Positions 9,195-19,242 of a DNA stretch of 64,000 nucleotides are shown here, piece by piece. The DNA lies in assembly GCF_016921115.1 (NCBI RefSeq), contig NZ_JAFFZS010000020.1, positions 60,560 through 124,559 on the forward strand. Direction: 5' to 3'. How positions within the stretch are numbered: position 1 is the first letter of the stretch; every line of letters begins with the position of its first letter. The position numbers and the translations under genes were made by a program. The notes under the pieces are model-generated. The model was not told the DNA's origin. It saw only the letters and a list, made by a program, of their open reading frames with translations, and did no database searches. This DNA comes from Streptomyces actuosus. Its GTDB lineage: Bacteria > Actinomycetota > Actinomycetes > Streptomycetales > Streptomycetaceae.

Positions 9195-9712
9195 CCGTCA
9201 CCTCCACACACGTCCGGACTTCCGGACCGGAAAACTCACTTTATACGTCTGACCTGCGGCGAAGGTGTCTCCGGCAGGACCGGAACCCCCGGCGGGCACC
9301 ACTCACCTGGCAGGATCTCCGCACGGGAGCCGAGGGCCGCACGGCGCCCGCGCGAGTGCCCGGCGACACGCTCGGTGATGCCGCGGAACCGTTTCCGTGA
9401 CTCCCGCGGCACCGTCCCGCCACCCGCCGCCGCCCGGTTCCGCCCTCCTCCCGACCCTGGCCCCCGGCCGGGGAAGAAGCCGCCCCCCACTGTTCTCGGC
9501 ACCGGTCCCCACGAGGGGAGGGACCGGTGCCGAAGAGTATGGCGCCGGGCACCGACAGCCGGACGTCACCGCCGCCGGACCCCGGCTCCCGCCGGATCCG
9601 CCCGGTGCCCGAGCGGCCCGCGCACCACCCCCGCCCGGCGCTCCTGCGGGCCGGCGTCCGCCCGGGACGGTCGCCCGTGTAGGACGGCGCCCCCGCGGGA
9701 CGGTGTCCGAGG
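9195..9712. other. Intergenic region with a terminator-like hairpin
   Basis: These 518 bases lie between the STAND gene start and the 3' end of the PucR-type gene. No convincing gene is seen. A perfect 13-bp inverted repeat (9497-9509 and 9520-9532, 10-base loop) lies 180 bases past the regulator's stop and could end that leftward transcript, although no T-tract follows. The STAND promoter must also lie here. Confidence 0.5.
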
Positions 9713-10798
9713 TCAGAGCTGCCGGGACGGCCAGTCCAGCAGGCGGGCGCCGATGACCGCGGTCTGGAGCATGTAGCGGTGGGCGGGGTCGGAGGGGTCG
9801 GCCCCGGTGAGCTTGTGGATGCGTTCCAGACGGTAGGTCATGGCCCGCACGCTCAGCGAGAGGCGGCGGGCGGCCTCCGCTGCGACGCAGCCGGAGTCGA
9901 AGTAGGCGGTGAGCGTGTCCAGCAGCGGTTCGGCGCCCCCGCGGGCGGCGGTGAGCGGACCGAGGGTTCCCACCACGAGGTCGGCCATGGCCTGCCGGTC
10001 ACGCGTGAGGACGGGATAGACGAGCAGGTCGGCCGCGTGCAGGACGGGGGCGTCGAGGTCCAGGCGCGTGGCCAGTTCCAGGGCGTTGAGGGCCTCTTCG
10101 TAGGACTGGACGACGCCGCCGGGGCCCGGTTGCGCGCGGCCGAGGGCGACCTGGCCGCCGTCGGTGGCGGCGTGGGCCTGCTTCGCGAAGTGCGTCAGTA
10201 CCTCCTGCTGGTGGCCGGGCGCGATGCACAGCAGCCGGCCGTCCTTGGTGGTGAGCAGGACGTTGCGGTCGCCGAAGCGGGCGATGAGGGCCTGCTCGAC
10301 CCGGCGGGCCACCGGGTCGCCCTCGTCGTAGGCGGCCGGGCCCTGCGCGACGGCGACCGCGTGCGCGTGGGACAGGCGCAGCCCGAACCGCTCCGCTCGC
10401 TCGGCCAGCCGGCCCAGGTCGCTCCGGCCGTAGAGCAGGTCGTCGATGAACTCCCGCCGCGCCGCCTCCTCCTGACGGACCGCCAGGCGCTGGGCGCGCT
10501 CGTAGCCCTCGGCGAAGGCGTCCACGATCTGCTGGACGGCGCCCAGCGCCTCGGCGGCCGTGCCGGAGGCGGACGGCCAGGCCGCGCGGGCCGCGGACAG
10601 GTGGGCGCCGACGAGGGCGCGCAGCCCGTGGCCGGCCTCCGCGGCCTGCTCGCCCAGTGCGCGGCGGGACTCGACCTCCTCGCGGGTCAGCCGGCGGCCC
10701 GTGGCCGACACCTCGGCCAGGATGCGGGCGCAGCCGTCCAGATACCGCTCGGGAATCTCCCGTGCCGCCCGCGGTGCCGGTACGTCCCGCTCGCTCAT
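9713..10798 (-). CDS. PucR/CdaR-type transcriptional regulator
   Basis: This 361-residue protein has a C-terminal PucR-type helix-turn-helix (about 295-355) with the characteristic Leu-Leu-Asp-Thr-Leu...Tyr-Phe-Asp-Ser-Gly and Ser-Val-Arg-Ala-Met-Thr-Tyr-Arg-Leu-Glu-Arg-Ile motifs. The middle (about 120-280) resembles the GGDEF-like or CdaR ligand region, and the N-terminal 110 residues are helical. These proteins are usually activators or repressors that respond to small metabolites. It is divergent from the SPFH/ATPase genes with a 307-base spacer, so it is a candidate regulator of that run; this rests on position only. Confidence 0.88.
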   Translation of the reverse strand: MSERDVPAPRAAREIPERYLDGCARILAEVSATGRRLTREEVESRRALGEQAAEAGHGLRALVGAHLSAARAAWPSASGTAAEALGAVQQIVDAFAEGYERAQRLAVRQEEAARREFIDDLLYGRSDLGRLAERAERFGLRLSHAHAVAVAQGPAAYDEGDPVARRVEQALIARFGDRNVLLTTKDGRLLCIAPGHQQEVLTHFAKQAHAATDGGQVALGRAQPGPGGVVQSYEEALNALELATRLDLDAPVLHAADLLVYPVLTRDRQAMADLVVGTLGPLTAARGGAEPLLDTLTAYFDSGCVAAEAARRLSLSVRAMTYRLERIHKLTGADPSDPAHRYMLQTAVIGARLLDWPSRQL

Positions 10799-11105
10799 GC
10801 CGTGTCCCCCGTGTTCCTCGCCGTGGTTCTGACGCGCAGTCGGCTCATCCTGGCACCGACCGGCATGCAGACCCTAGTGAACTCTGCCGGAAACCGGCAA
10901 TGCGCCGACGGTCGGTCGGCGTGCACCATGAGTCGCGGGGAGCACTGCGGAGAGATCGGTGCCGGACACCGGCAGGTGTCCGGTCCGACCGCCGAGGGGG
11001 CGGCGCCCCGTCGCTCCGCTGTTCCTCCCCCTTCGAATGTCGTTTCTGCCTGTCGTTTCTGCTTGCCCGGCGTTCCTGACGCCCTGTGCCCGAAGGACGT
11101 GTGCC

Positions 11106-13142
11106 ATGTCTGTCATCGGCGTGTCCGCCGCCGTCTTCCTCGTCCTGGCGGCCCTTGCGCTGTTGCTCGTCTCCCGATTGTTCCGCAAGGTCGAACAGGG
11201 CAAAGCGCTGATCGTCTCCAAGATGCGCAAGGTCGACGTGACCTTCACCGGGCAGGTCGTGCTGCCGGTGCTGCACAAGGCCGAGGTGATGGACATCTCG
11301 GTGAAGACCATCGAGATCACCCGGGCCGGCAAGGAAGGCCTGATCTGCCGGGACAACATCCGCGCAGACATCCGCATCTCGTTCTTCGTCAAGGTCAACA
11401 AGACCGTCGACGACGTCGTCAAGGTCGCCCAGTCCGTCGGCACCGCCCGGGCCAGCGACCAGCGCACCCTCCAGGAGCTGTTCCACGCGAAGTTCTCCGA
11501 GGCGCTGAAGACCGTCGGCAAGCAGATGGACTTCACCGACCTCTACACCAAGCGCGAGGAGCTCAGGTACCGGATCATCGAGGTCATCGGTGTCGACCTC
11601 AGCGGCTACCACCTCGAGGACGCCGCGATCGACTACCTGGAGCAGACGCCGCTCGGCCAGCTCGACCCGGCCAACGTCCTCGACGCCCAGGGCATCCGCA
11701 AGATCACCGAGCTGACGGCCGTGGAGCACGTGCGCACCAACGAGGCCCAGCGCAACGAGGAGAAGGAGATCACCCGGCAGAACGTCGACGCCCGCGAGGC
11801 CGTGCTGGAGCTGGAGCGCCGGCAGGTCGACGCCGAGATCAAGCAGAAGCGGGAGATCGAGACGTCCCGGGCCCGCGAGGAGGCCGAGACCGCGCGGGTC
11901 GTCGAGGAGGAGCGGCTGCGCGCCCAGTCCGCCTTCCTGCGCACCGAGGAGCAGCTCGGCGTCCAGCGCGAGAACCAGGCCCGCGAGGTCGCCGTCGCCG
12001 CGAAGAACCGCGAGCGGGTCATCGCCGTCGAGAACGAGCGCATCGAGAAGGACCGGCTCCTGGAGGCCATCGCACGCGAGCGGGAGACCCAGCTGACCCG
12101 GATCTCCGCCGAGAAGGAGGTCGAGGCGGAGAAGCGGGAGATCGCCGAGGTCATCCGCGAGCGCGTCGCGGTGGACCGCACGGTCGCCGAGCAGGAGGAG
12201 TCGATCAAGAAGCTGCGGGCCGTGGAGGAAGCGGAGCGCGGGCGCCAGGCCGTCGTCATCGCGGCGGAGGCCGAGGCGCAGGAGAAACTGGTCAAGGACA
12301 TCAAGGCCGCGGAGGCCGCCGAGCAGGCAGCCGTCCACCGTGCCGCCGAGGAACTCACCCTCGCCGAGGCCCGCTTGAAGAGCGCCGACCTCGACGCACA
12401 GGCCAAGCTGCGGATGGCCGACGGCGTCCGGGCGGAGGCCGCCGCCGAGGGGCTGGCCGCCGTGGCGGTCCGCGACAAGGAGGCCGAGGTCATCGAGAAG
12501 GCCGGCCGCGCCGAGGCCGAGGCCACCCAGGCACGGCTGCGCGCCGAGGCCGAGGGCGTCCGGGCGAAGGCGCTCGCCGAGGCGCAGGCCATCGGGGAGA
12601 AGCTGAAGGCGGAGGCCGCGGGCCTCACCGAGAAGGCGGCGGCGATGGCCGCGCTGGACGAGGCGTCCCGCACGCACGAGGAGTACCGGCTGCGGCTGGA
12701 GGCGGAGAAGGAGATCCGGCTCGCCGGGCTGGACGTGCAGCGGCAGGTCGCCGAGGCGCAGGCCACGGTGCTCGCCACCGGGCTGGAGAACGCCGACATC
12801 GACATCGTCGGCGGCGAGTCGGTCTTCTTCGACCGGCTGGTCGGCTCGATCGCGCTGGGCAAGGGCGTCGACGGGTTCGTCGAGCACTCCGAGACCGCAC
12901 GGACGCTGGTCAAGCCGTGGCTGGACGGCACGTCGAGCTTCACCGACGACATCAGCCGCGTCCTCGGCTCGGTCTCGACGGCGGACGTGCAGAACCTGAC
13001 GGTGTCCGCGCTGCTGATGAAGCTGATGAAGAGCGGCGGCACGAGCGCCGGTCAGCTCCAGCAACTGCTGGACAAGGCGGGCGAGCTGGGCCTCGCCGAC
13101 ACGCCGCTGGGGGCGCTGAACGGTACGCCGGTCCGCGCCTGA
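11106..13142 (+). CDS. Flotillin-like SPFH/band 7 membrane scaffold protein
   Basis: This 678-residue protein has an N-terminal membrane helix (about residues 5-24), an SPFH/band 7 domain (about 28-200) and a very long Ala/Glu-rich coiled coil (about 200-560) with Glu-Ala-Glu repeats, as in flotillins. The C-terminal 110 residues (Val-Gly-Gly-Glu-Ser-Val-Phe-Phe and onward) appear globular. Flotillins form membrane microdomain scaffolds. The ATG has AAGGA eight bases upstream. It is followed 226 bases later by the giant ATPase gene on the same strand. The pairing suggests that this protein anchors or clusters the ATPase at the membrane; that role is inference. Confidence 0.9.
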   Translation: MSVIGVSAAVFLVLAALALLLVSRLFRKVEQGKALIVSKMRKVDVTFTGQVVLPVLHKAEVMDISVKTIEITRAGKEGLICRDNIRADIRISFFVKVNKTVDDVVKVAQSVGTARASDQRTLQELFHAKFSEALKTVGKQMDFTDLYTKREELRYRIIEVIGVDLSGYHLEDAAIDYLEQTPLGQLDPANVLDAQGIRKITELTAVEHVRTNEAQRNEEKEITRQNVDAREAVLELERRQVDAEIKQKREIETSRAREEAETARVVEEERLRAQSAFLRTEEQLGVQRENQAREVAVAAKNRERVIAVENERIEKDRLLEAIARERETQLTRISAEKEVEAEKREIAEVIRERVAVDRTVAEQEESIKKLRAVEEAERGRQAVVIAAEAEAQEKLVKDIKAAEAAEQAAVHRAAEELTLAEARLKSADLDAQAKLRMADGVRAEAAAEGLAAVAVRDKEAEVIEKAGRAEAEATQARLRAEAEGVRAKALAEAQAIGEKLKAEAAGLTEKAAAMAALDEASRTHEEYRLRLEAEKEIRLAGLDVQRQVAEAQATVLATGLENADIDIVGGESVFFDRLVGSIALGKGVDGFVEHSETARTLVKPWLDGTSSFTDDISRVLGSVSTADVQNLTVSALLMKLMKSGGTSAGQLQQLLDKAGELGLADTPLGALNGTPVRA

Positions 13143-13368
13143 CCGCCGGCCCGGCACCGCCGGGCCGACCGACGGGGGGCGGGGAGCTGCCGCACAGGGG
13201 ACGGCAGCTCCCGGCCCGCCACGGGGCGGGGCGGCGCCCCGGGCCCCAGGGCCCGGGCCCGCACCCGTACGGGCCGCACCGCCGGACCGGCCGCCCGGAC
13301 CGGCCGCCCGGACCCGCCCCCCCGACACACCGCACACCGGCCCGCCTCCTCGGAAGGGACCGAGTTCC

Positions 13369-16300
13369 ATGGCAACCGGCCTGGACCAGCAGCAGTACGA
13401 CGCCGTCGACGCGGGCACCTACGAGGTGCTGCGCGACCGGCTCGCCGCACAGGCCGCCGACCTCGCCCGCCGCGCCGAGGCGCTGAACGCCCGCCGCACC
13501 GCGGAGTTCGGCGCCACCCACCTCGACCTGACCGGCACCGGACGGCTGCGCACCGAGCGCGCCGCGGTGCCCCGCGACCTCGTCCCCGTCGGCGAGCACC
13601 TGCTGTTCGGCTCTACCGGCCTCACCGGACTGCGCGAGGAGCCGTCCGTCGCGGACGTCCTCGCCCTGTACGACCGCGACCTGAACCGGCGGCCGGACGA
13701 CGCGGTGCCGGGTCTGCTCGACGACCCCGCCTTCGTACGGGAGTTCGCGGCGCTCTTCCGCTACTACCGGCAGGCGCGGCTGCTCGGCCTGCGCCGGCTG
13801 GAGGACCGGCTGCTCGCCGTCTTCCAGACCGGTGAGAAGACCGGCGACATCCGGGTACTGCGCTGGGCCGTCGCCGCCGACGGGGCCGTGTCGTTCCTGG
13901 ACGCCCGGGGCGAGCGCGACGACGTCTTCCCGCCCTCCCACGACTTCGACTGGACCGACGCCACCCGCGACGACCACGTCCTCGGCGTCCTCGGCTCCCG
14001 TCCGCACGTGCGGGTGCAGGGCGAGCTGCTCGTCTCGACCGTCGGCGGCGCCCTCACCGTGCGCACCGAGGCCGGCGACGAGCTCCTGACCGAGGCGGTG
14101 GACGAGCCGCTGCAGTCCCTCGGCGACGCCGACATCGCGCACGCGCGCGTCGGCGCGCTGCTCCTGCTGCGGATCCGCCCCTACAAGGAGGACGGCCACC
14201 GGTACCTGGTGTTCGACACCCTGACCCGGACCGCCGTCCGCCTGGACGGGATCGGTCGGGCGTGCCGCCGCCTCCCCGACGACCAGGGCATCGTCTTCCC
14301 CGGCGGCTACTGCCTGGCGGGCGGTGCGCACAAGACGTTCGACCTCGACGCGACGGGCCTGGGGTTCGCCGCCGAGGTCCGCTCGCCCTACGGCGAGGAC
14401 GTGCTGTACGCCTTCCACGACCGCGCCGAGGGCCGCACCCTGCTGCTGTCGTACAACACGATCCGCAAGGAGGCCGCCGCGCCCCTGCTGTGCCAGGGCT
14501 GGGCGCTGTTCGACGACGGCGGACTGGTGGTGCTGCGTGCGGACGGCGACGAGCCGGCCCGCGTGCACCCGGTGCAGCTGTGGAACACCCCGTACGTCTC
14601 CGACACGCACGCCGCCGCGGAGCCCGTGGGCGAGGGCCCGCTCGCCCGCGTCGGCAACGCCGACCTCGTCCGCGGCATCGCCGACTGCCTGTCCGTCACC
14701 CGCGCCGCCGCCGAGACCACCCCCACGGCGGAGGTGTACGCGGCCCTCGCCGCCGCGTGCGTACGGGCCGCGGACACCCACCACTGGCTCGGCGAGCCCG
14801 AACTGGGCGATCTGCGCTCCCCCCTGGACGCCGTCCGGGGCACCGCCGAGCAGGTGCAGGCCGAGTTCGAGACCGTGCAGGAACTGACCCGGCAGGCCAA
14901 CGGGACCCTGGAGGAGGCCGCCGAACGCCTCGCCGCGGTGGTGCGGCGGCTGCGCGGCGAGGCGCCGCGCGACGCCTCCACCTGGGTGGAGGGGCTGACC
15001 GAGCTGCGGCACGCCCAGGGCCACCTGCTGACCCTGAAGGACCTCACGTACGCCGACACCGCCCGGATCGACGAGCTCGCCGCGCAGGCGGAGACCGACC
15101 TGGCCTCCTTCGGCCGGCGGGCGGTGGACCACCTCGCGCGCGAGGACGCCTTCACCGCGTCCCTGCGGGACGTCGAACAGCTCGCCGCCGACGCCGAGTC
15201 GCTCACCGCGGTGGCGCAGGCGGCGGCCGTGGAGGCCCGGCTGGAGGACCTCGCGAACGCGCTGCGCACGGTCACCGAGGTCGTGTCCGGTCTCGACATC
15301 GCCGACGCCACCGTCCGCACGGCCGTGCTGGAGCGCATCGCCGAGGTGCTCGGCGGCCTCAACCGGGTCCGCGCCGTCCTCGACGCCCGCCGTCGCAGCC
15401 TGCGCGACAGCGAGGGGCGGGCGGAGTTCGCCGCCGAGCTGACCCTGCTCGCGCAGACCGTCACCGGGGCCCTCGCCGACGCCGGCACCCCCGAGGCGTG
15501 CGACGACCGACTGGCCCTCGTCCTGGCCCGGGTGGAGACGCTGGAGTCCCGCTTCGCGGAGTTCGACGACTTCCTCACCGAACTGGCCGACCGGCGCACC
15601 GAGGTCCACGAGGCGTTCTCCGCCCGCAAGCAGTCCCTCGTGGACGCCCGCGCCCGCCGCGCCGAGCAGCTCGCGGCCCTGGCCGGCCGGGTCCTGGACA
15701 CCGTGGCCCGGCGTGCCGGCGCGCTCGCCGACGCCGACGCCGTCAGCACGTACTTCGCCTCCGACCCGATGGTCGCCAAGGTCCGCCGCACCTCCGGCGA
15801 ACTGCGCGAACTCGGCGACGTGGTACGGGCCGAGGAGCTCGACGGGCGGCTGAAGGCCGCGCAGCAGGAGGCCGTGCGCACCCTGCGCGACCGGGCCGAC
15901 CTGTTCGCCGACGGCGGCCGCGCCCTGCGCCTGGGCGGACACCGCTTCGCCGTCACCACCGAGCCCCTCGACCTCACTCTGGTCCCGCACGGCGACGGCC
16001 TGGCCTTCGCCGTCACCGGCACCGACTACCGGGCCCCCGTCACCGACCCCGCCTTCGCCGACACCCGCCCCTACTGGGACCGGCACCTGGCCTCCGAGTC
16101 CCCGGCGGTGTACCGGGCCGAGCACCTCGCCGCGCGGCTGCTGCGCAGCCACGGCCCGGCGGCCCTCGCCGCGGCCGACGACCTGCCCGCCCTGGTGCGC
16201 GGGGCCGCGGAGGAGTCCTACGACGAGGGCTACGAGCGCGGCATCCACGACCACGACACGACCGCAGTCCTCGCCGCCCTGCTGCCCCTGTACGAGCAGG

Positions 16301-18264
16301 CCGGACCGCTGCGGCACGAACCCGCCGCGCGGGCCGCCGCCCAACTGTTCTGGACGCACGCGGCGACGGCCGACGAGCGCGCGTCCCTCACCCGGCGCGC
16401 GGTGTCCCTGGCCCGAGCGCGGGACACCTTCGGCCTGGCCCCCGCGCTCGCCGACCTCCGGGACGAGCTGGCCCGCGCGATCGGCGGCGAGGAGGCCGGG
16501 GCCGCCGCCGCGTACCTCGTCGAGGAGCTGACGACCGGCCCCGAGGGCTTCGTGATCAGCGCCGCCGCCCGCACCCTGCTGGACAAGTTCCGCCGGACGG
16601 CGGGCAGCGCGGCCTACGCCGACGACCTCGCGGCCGTCGGCGACCTGCCCGCGCGCCGCCAGCTCGCCGAGGCCTGGCTCACCGCGTACGCCCACGCCGC
16701 GGGCCTCACGCCCGGCCCCGGCGACCTGGCCGAGGCGGTGGCCGCCGAGCTCTGCCCCGACCTGCCGCGGTACGCGTCCGACGCCGAGCCGGAGACGGTC
16801 GTCGCGGGACTGCTGGGCACCCACCCCCGTGTCGCCGAAGGCCGGTTGCGCTTGCGCATCGACGAGTTCCTGGCCCGCACCGGCCGCTTCGCCGACCGGG
16901 ACGTCCCCGCGTTCCGCGCCTACCAGCGCCGGCGCACCACCCTGGTGACGGCCGAACGGACCCGGCTGCGCCTCGACGACCACCGCCCGCGCTCCATGGC
17001 GGCGTTCGTGCGGGGCCGGCTCATCGACGAGGTCTGTCTGCCGCTCATCGGCGACAGTCTCGCCAAGCAACTCGGCACCGTCGGCGAGGACCGGCGCACC
17101 GACACCGGTGGGCTGCTGCTGCTGGTGTCCCCGCCCGGTTACGGCAAGACGACGCTCCTGGAGTACGTCGCCGCCCGCCTGGGCCTGATGCTGGTGAAGA
17201 TCAGCGGCCCGGCGCTGGGCCGGTCCGTCACGTCGCTCGACCCGGCCGAGGCGCCCGACGCCACCGCCCGGCAGGAGATCGAGAAGATCAACTTTGCGCT
17301 GGCGGCGGGCAACAACACCCTGCTGTACCTCGACGACATCCAGCACACCTCGCCCGAGCTGCTGCAGAAGTTCATCCCGCTGTGCGACACCACCCGCCGC
17401 ATCGACGGCGTGCGCGACGGCGCGCCGCACACCTACGACCTGCGCGGCAAGCGGTTCGCCGTCTGCATGGCCGGCAACCCCTACACCGAGTCCGGCGCCC
17501 GCTTCCAGGTGCCCGACATGCTCGCCAACCGGGCCGACGTGTGGAACCTCGGCGACGTCCTCCACGGCAAGCAGGACCTGTTCGCGCTGAGCTTCCTGGA
17601 GAACGCGCTCACCTCCAACCCGGTGACCGCGCCGCTCGCCGGCCGCGACCGGGCGGACCTCGACCTGTTCGTCCGCCTCGCCGCGGACGACCCCACGGCC
17701 CGCACGGACCGGCTGAACCACCCTTACGCTCCCGCCGAGGCGGAGCGGATCACGGCCGTCCTGCGGAACCTGCTGCGGGCGCGCGAGACCGTCCTCGCGG
17801 TCAACGCCGCCTACATCGCCTCCGCGGCGCAGTCCGAGGCCACCCGCACCGAACCGCCGTTCCGGCTCCAGGGCTCCTACCGCACCATGAACCGGATCGC
17901 CCAGCGGATCCGGCCGGTCATGAACGACGCCGAGGTCGACGCGGTGATCGACGACCACTTCACCGCCGAGGCCCAGACCCTCACCGGCGGCGCCGAGTCC
18001 AACCTGCTGAAGCTGGCCGAGCTGCGCGGCACGCAGAACGCCGACCAGGCCGCCCGCTGGGCCGAGTTGAAGGCCGGCTACGTCCGCTCCCGCGCCCTGG
18101 GCGGTCCGGAGGAGGACCCGATGGCCCGTGCGGTCGGCGCCCTCGGGCTGCTCGCCGACCGGATCGCCGCGATTGAGGCCGCCATCACCCGGGCAGCCGA
18201 CCCGCGACACCTGGTGGCCAACTCCCGGGCCCGGCACGCGGCCGGACGGGAGGAGCAGCAGTGA
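13369..18264 (+). CDS. Giant AAA-type ATPase paired with the SPFH protein (often named 'DNA repair ATPase')
   Basis: This 1631-residue protein has an N-terminal 450-residue part rich in beta strands, a central helical and coiled-coil part (about 480-850), further mixed domains, and a C-terminal AAA ATPase module (about 1200-1560). Walker A is Pro-Pro-Gly-Tyr-Gly-Lys1260-Thr-Thr. Walker B is Leu-Leu-Tyr-Leu-Asp1322-Asp1323-Ile-Gln-His. The start at 13369 follows a GGAAGGGA ribosome site. Homologues are commonly labelled DNA repair ATPase by automatic annotation, but I know of no experimental support, and nothing in the sequence (no helicase or nuclease motifs) points to repair. The 66-residue membrane protein starts 16 bases after its stop, so SPFH, ATPase and small protein probably form one operon. 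Confidence 0.88.
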   Translation: MATGLDQQQYDAVDAGTYEVLRDRLAAQAADLARRAEALNARRTAEFGATHLDLTGTGRLRTERAAVPRDLVPVGEHLLFGSTGLTGLREEPSVADVLALYDRDLNRRPDDAVPGLLDDPAFVREFAALFRYYRQARLLGLRRLEDRLLAVFQTGEKTGDIRVLRWAVAADGAVSFLDARGERDDVFPPSHDFDWTDATRDDHVLGVLGSRPHVRVQGELLVSTVGGALTVRTEAGDELLTEAVDEPLQSLGDADIAHARVGALLLLRIRPYKEDGHRYLVFDTLTRTAVRLDGIGRACRRLPDDQGIVFPGGYCLAGGAHKTFDLDATGLGFAAEVRSPYGEDVLYAFHDRAEGRTLLLSYNTIRKEAAAPLLCQGWALFDDGGLVVLRADGDEPARVHPVQLWNTPYVSDTHAAAEPVGEGPLARVGNADLVRGIADCLSVTRAAAETTPTAEVYAALAAACVRAADTHHWLGEPELGDLRSPLDAVRGTAEQVQAEFETVQELTRQANGTLEEAAERLAAVVRRLRGEAPRDASTWVEGLTELRHAQGHLLTLKDLTYADTARIDELAAQAETDLASFGRRAVDHLAREDAFTASLRDVEQLAADAESLTAVAQAAAVEARLEDLANALRTVTEVVSGLDIADATVRTAVLERIAEVLGGLNRVRAVLDARRRSLRDSEGRAEFAAELTLLAQTVTGALADAGTPEACDDRLALVLARVETLESRFAEFDDFLTELADRRTEVHEAFSARKQSLVDARARRAEQLAALAGRVLDTVARRAGALADADAVSTYFASDPMVAKVRRTSGELRELGDVVRAEELDGRLKAAQQEAVRTLRDRADLFADGGRALRLGGHRFAVTTEPLDLTLVPHGDGLAFAVTGTDYRAPVTDPAFADTRPYWDRHLASESPAVYRAEHLAARLLRSHGPAALAAADDLPALVRGAAEESYDEGYERGIHDHDTTAVLAALLPLYEQAGPLRHEPAARAAAQLFWTHAATADERASLTRRAVSLARARDTFGLAPALADLRDELARAIGGEEAGAAAAYLVEELTTGPEGFVISAAARTLLDKFRRTAGSAAYADDLAAVGDLPARRQLAEAWLTAYAHAAGLTPGPGDLAEAVAAELCPDLPRYASDAEPETVVAGLLGTHPRVAEGRLRLRIDEFLARTGRFADRDVPAFRAYQRRRTTLVTAERTRLRLDDHRPRSMAAFVRGRLIDEVCLPLIGDSLAKQLGTVGEDRRTDTGGLLLLVSPPGYGKTTLLEYVAARLGLMLVKISGPALGRSVTSLDPAEAPDATARQEIEKINFALAAGNNTLLYLDDIQHTSPELLQKFIPLCDTTRRIDGVRDGAPHTYDLRGKRFAVCMAGNPYTESGARFQVPDMLANRADVWNLGDVLHGKQDLFALSFLENALTSNPVTAPLAGRDRADLDLFVRLAADDPTARTDRLNHPYAPAEAERITAVLRNLLRARETVLAVNAAYIASAAQSEATRTEPPFRLQGSYRTMNRIAQRIRPVMNDAEVDAVIDDHFTAEAQTLTGGAESNLLKLAELRGTQNADQAARWAELKAGYVRSRALGGPEEDPMARAVGALGLLADRIAAIEAAITRAADPRHLVANSRARHAAGREEQQ

Positions 18265-18280
18265 AGGAGCATCGGGAGCA

Positions 18281-18481
18281 GTGACGTCCTTCCTCGTCCC
18301 GCTCGCCGCCGCCGCGCTGATCGTCGCGGCCGGCACGGCCGTCCTCGTCCGCCGGGACCGGCGGTACATGGCGGCGAGCCCCAAGACCCTGCGCGCCGAG
18401 GCCGCGGCGGCCCGGGACGTCCCCGTGCCGCGCCGCCGGGGGCGCCCGCGCCGGTACCGCCTGCGGCGTGCCCGGCAGTGA
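18281..18481 (+). CDS. Small single-pass membrane protein downstream of the giant ATPase
   Basis: This 66-residue protein starts at a GTG 16 bases after the ATPase stop, with AAGGAG 11 bases upstream. It has one hydrophobic N-terminal helix (about residues 4-22) followed by a strongly basic cytoplasmic tail containing Arg-Arg-Arg-Gly-Arg-Pro-Arg-Arg. I do not recognise a family. The tight spacing suggests cotranscription and a possible role in tethering the ATPase to the membrane, which is inference. Confidence 0.7.
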   Translation: MTSFLVPLAAAALIVAAGTAVLVRRDRRYMAASPKTLRAEAAAARDVPVPRRRGRPRRYRLRRARQ

Positions 18482-18616
18482 GGCGCCCTCCGCGCCGGAC
18501 GCGGCCCTTCCGCAGGATTCGGGGCGCGGCTGCGGCGGTATGGTGCCGGTAGGACGAACGGCGGCCCCGCCCCAGGTGGCGGGCGCGGCCGAGGACGACG
18601 GGGACGGGAGCCGGCT

Positions 18617-19081
18617 GTGCGGGCGCGTGACTTGGCGGTGCAGTACGAGACGATCAGTCTGGACAGCGATGCGCTGGAGGCGGCCCGGCTGATGGCCGAG
18701 CACCGGCTGCCCGCGCTGCTGGTCGTGGACGAGCTGGGCGCCCCCCGGGCGATCCTGCCGGCCTCCCAGATGATCAAGATCCTGGTGCCCGGCTACGTCG
18801 TCGAGGACCCGACGCTGGCCGCGGTGATCGACGAGCGTCACGCCGACCGGCTCTGCGAGAGCCTGGCCGGCCGCAAGGTGCGCGACTGCCTGTCGAAGAC
18901 GACACCGCCGCCGGTGGTCGCCGCGCCGGACGACACCGCGCTGGAGATCGCCGCGCAGATGGCACAGTTGCGCAGTCCTCTGGTGGCGGTCGTGGACCGG
19001 GACAAGGCGGGTGCGAGACTGCTCGGTGTGATCACCGCGTCACATCTTCTGGAGCGTCTGCTCGCCGTCGGCTCCGCCTGA
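18617..19081 (+). CDS. CBS-domain protein
   Basis: This 154-residue protein consists of two CBS motifs (about 1-60 and 85-150), shown by Met-Ala-Glu-His-Arg-Leu-Pro-Ala-Leu-Leu-Val-Val-Asp and Arg-Ser-Pro-Leu-Val-Ala-Val-Val-Asp. Paired CBS domains bind adenosine nucleotides and often regulate transporters or channels. The GTG start has GGGAG six bases upstream. It lies 161 bases ahead of the two antiporter genes on the same strand, so it may sense energy state for them; this is inference from position. Confidence 0.88.
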   Translation: MRARDLAVQYETISLDSDALEAARLMAEHRLPALLVVDELGAPRAILPASQMIKILVPGYVVEDPTLAAVIDERHADRLCESLAGRKVRDCLSKTTPPPVVAAPDDTALEIAAQMAQLRSPLVAVVDRDKAGARLLGVITASHLLERLLAVGSA

Positions 19082-19242
19082 GCGGGCCTTGTTGCCGGGA
19101 CCCGGCAATCCCCGGCCCGCAGGGGTGCAGCTCGACGAAATGACAAAGTCGTATCAAGGACAGGTAAGGTTCCCAGCGGTGTGCCGGGAAGCCTGGTCGG
19201 CGAGCAGGGAACAGTTGTCTCGTTTGGTCGGGAGTGTCCGTC

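Noticed and set aside
5340..9776. A 1478-codon plus-strand frame antisense to the STAND gene
   Set aside because: Its composition is that of antisense WD40 repeats, with no domain; the minus frame has all the motifs.
12952..18777. A 1941-codon minus-strand frame over the giant ATPase
   Set aside because: Antisense shadow; the plus frame has the Walker motifs and ribosome site.
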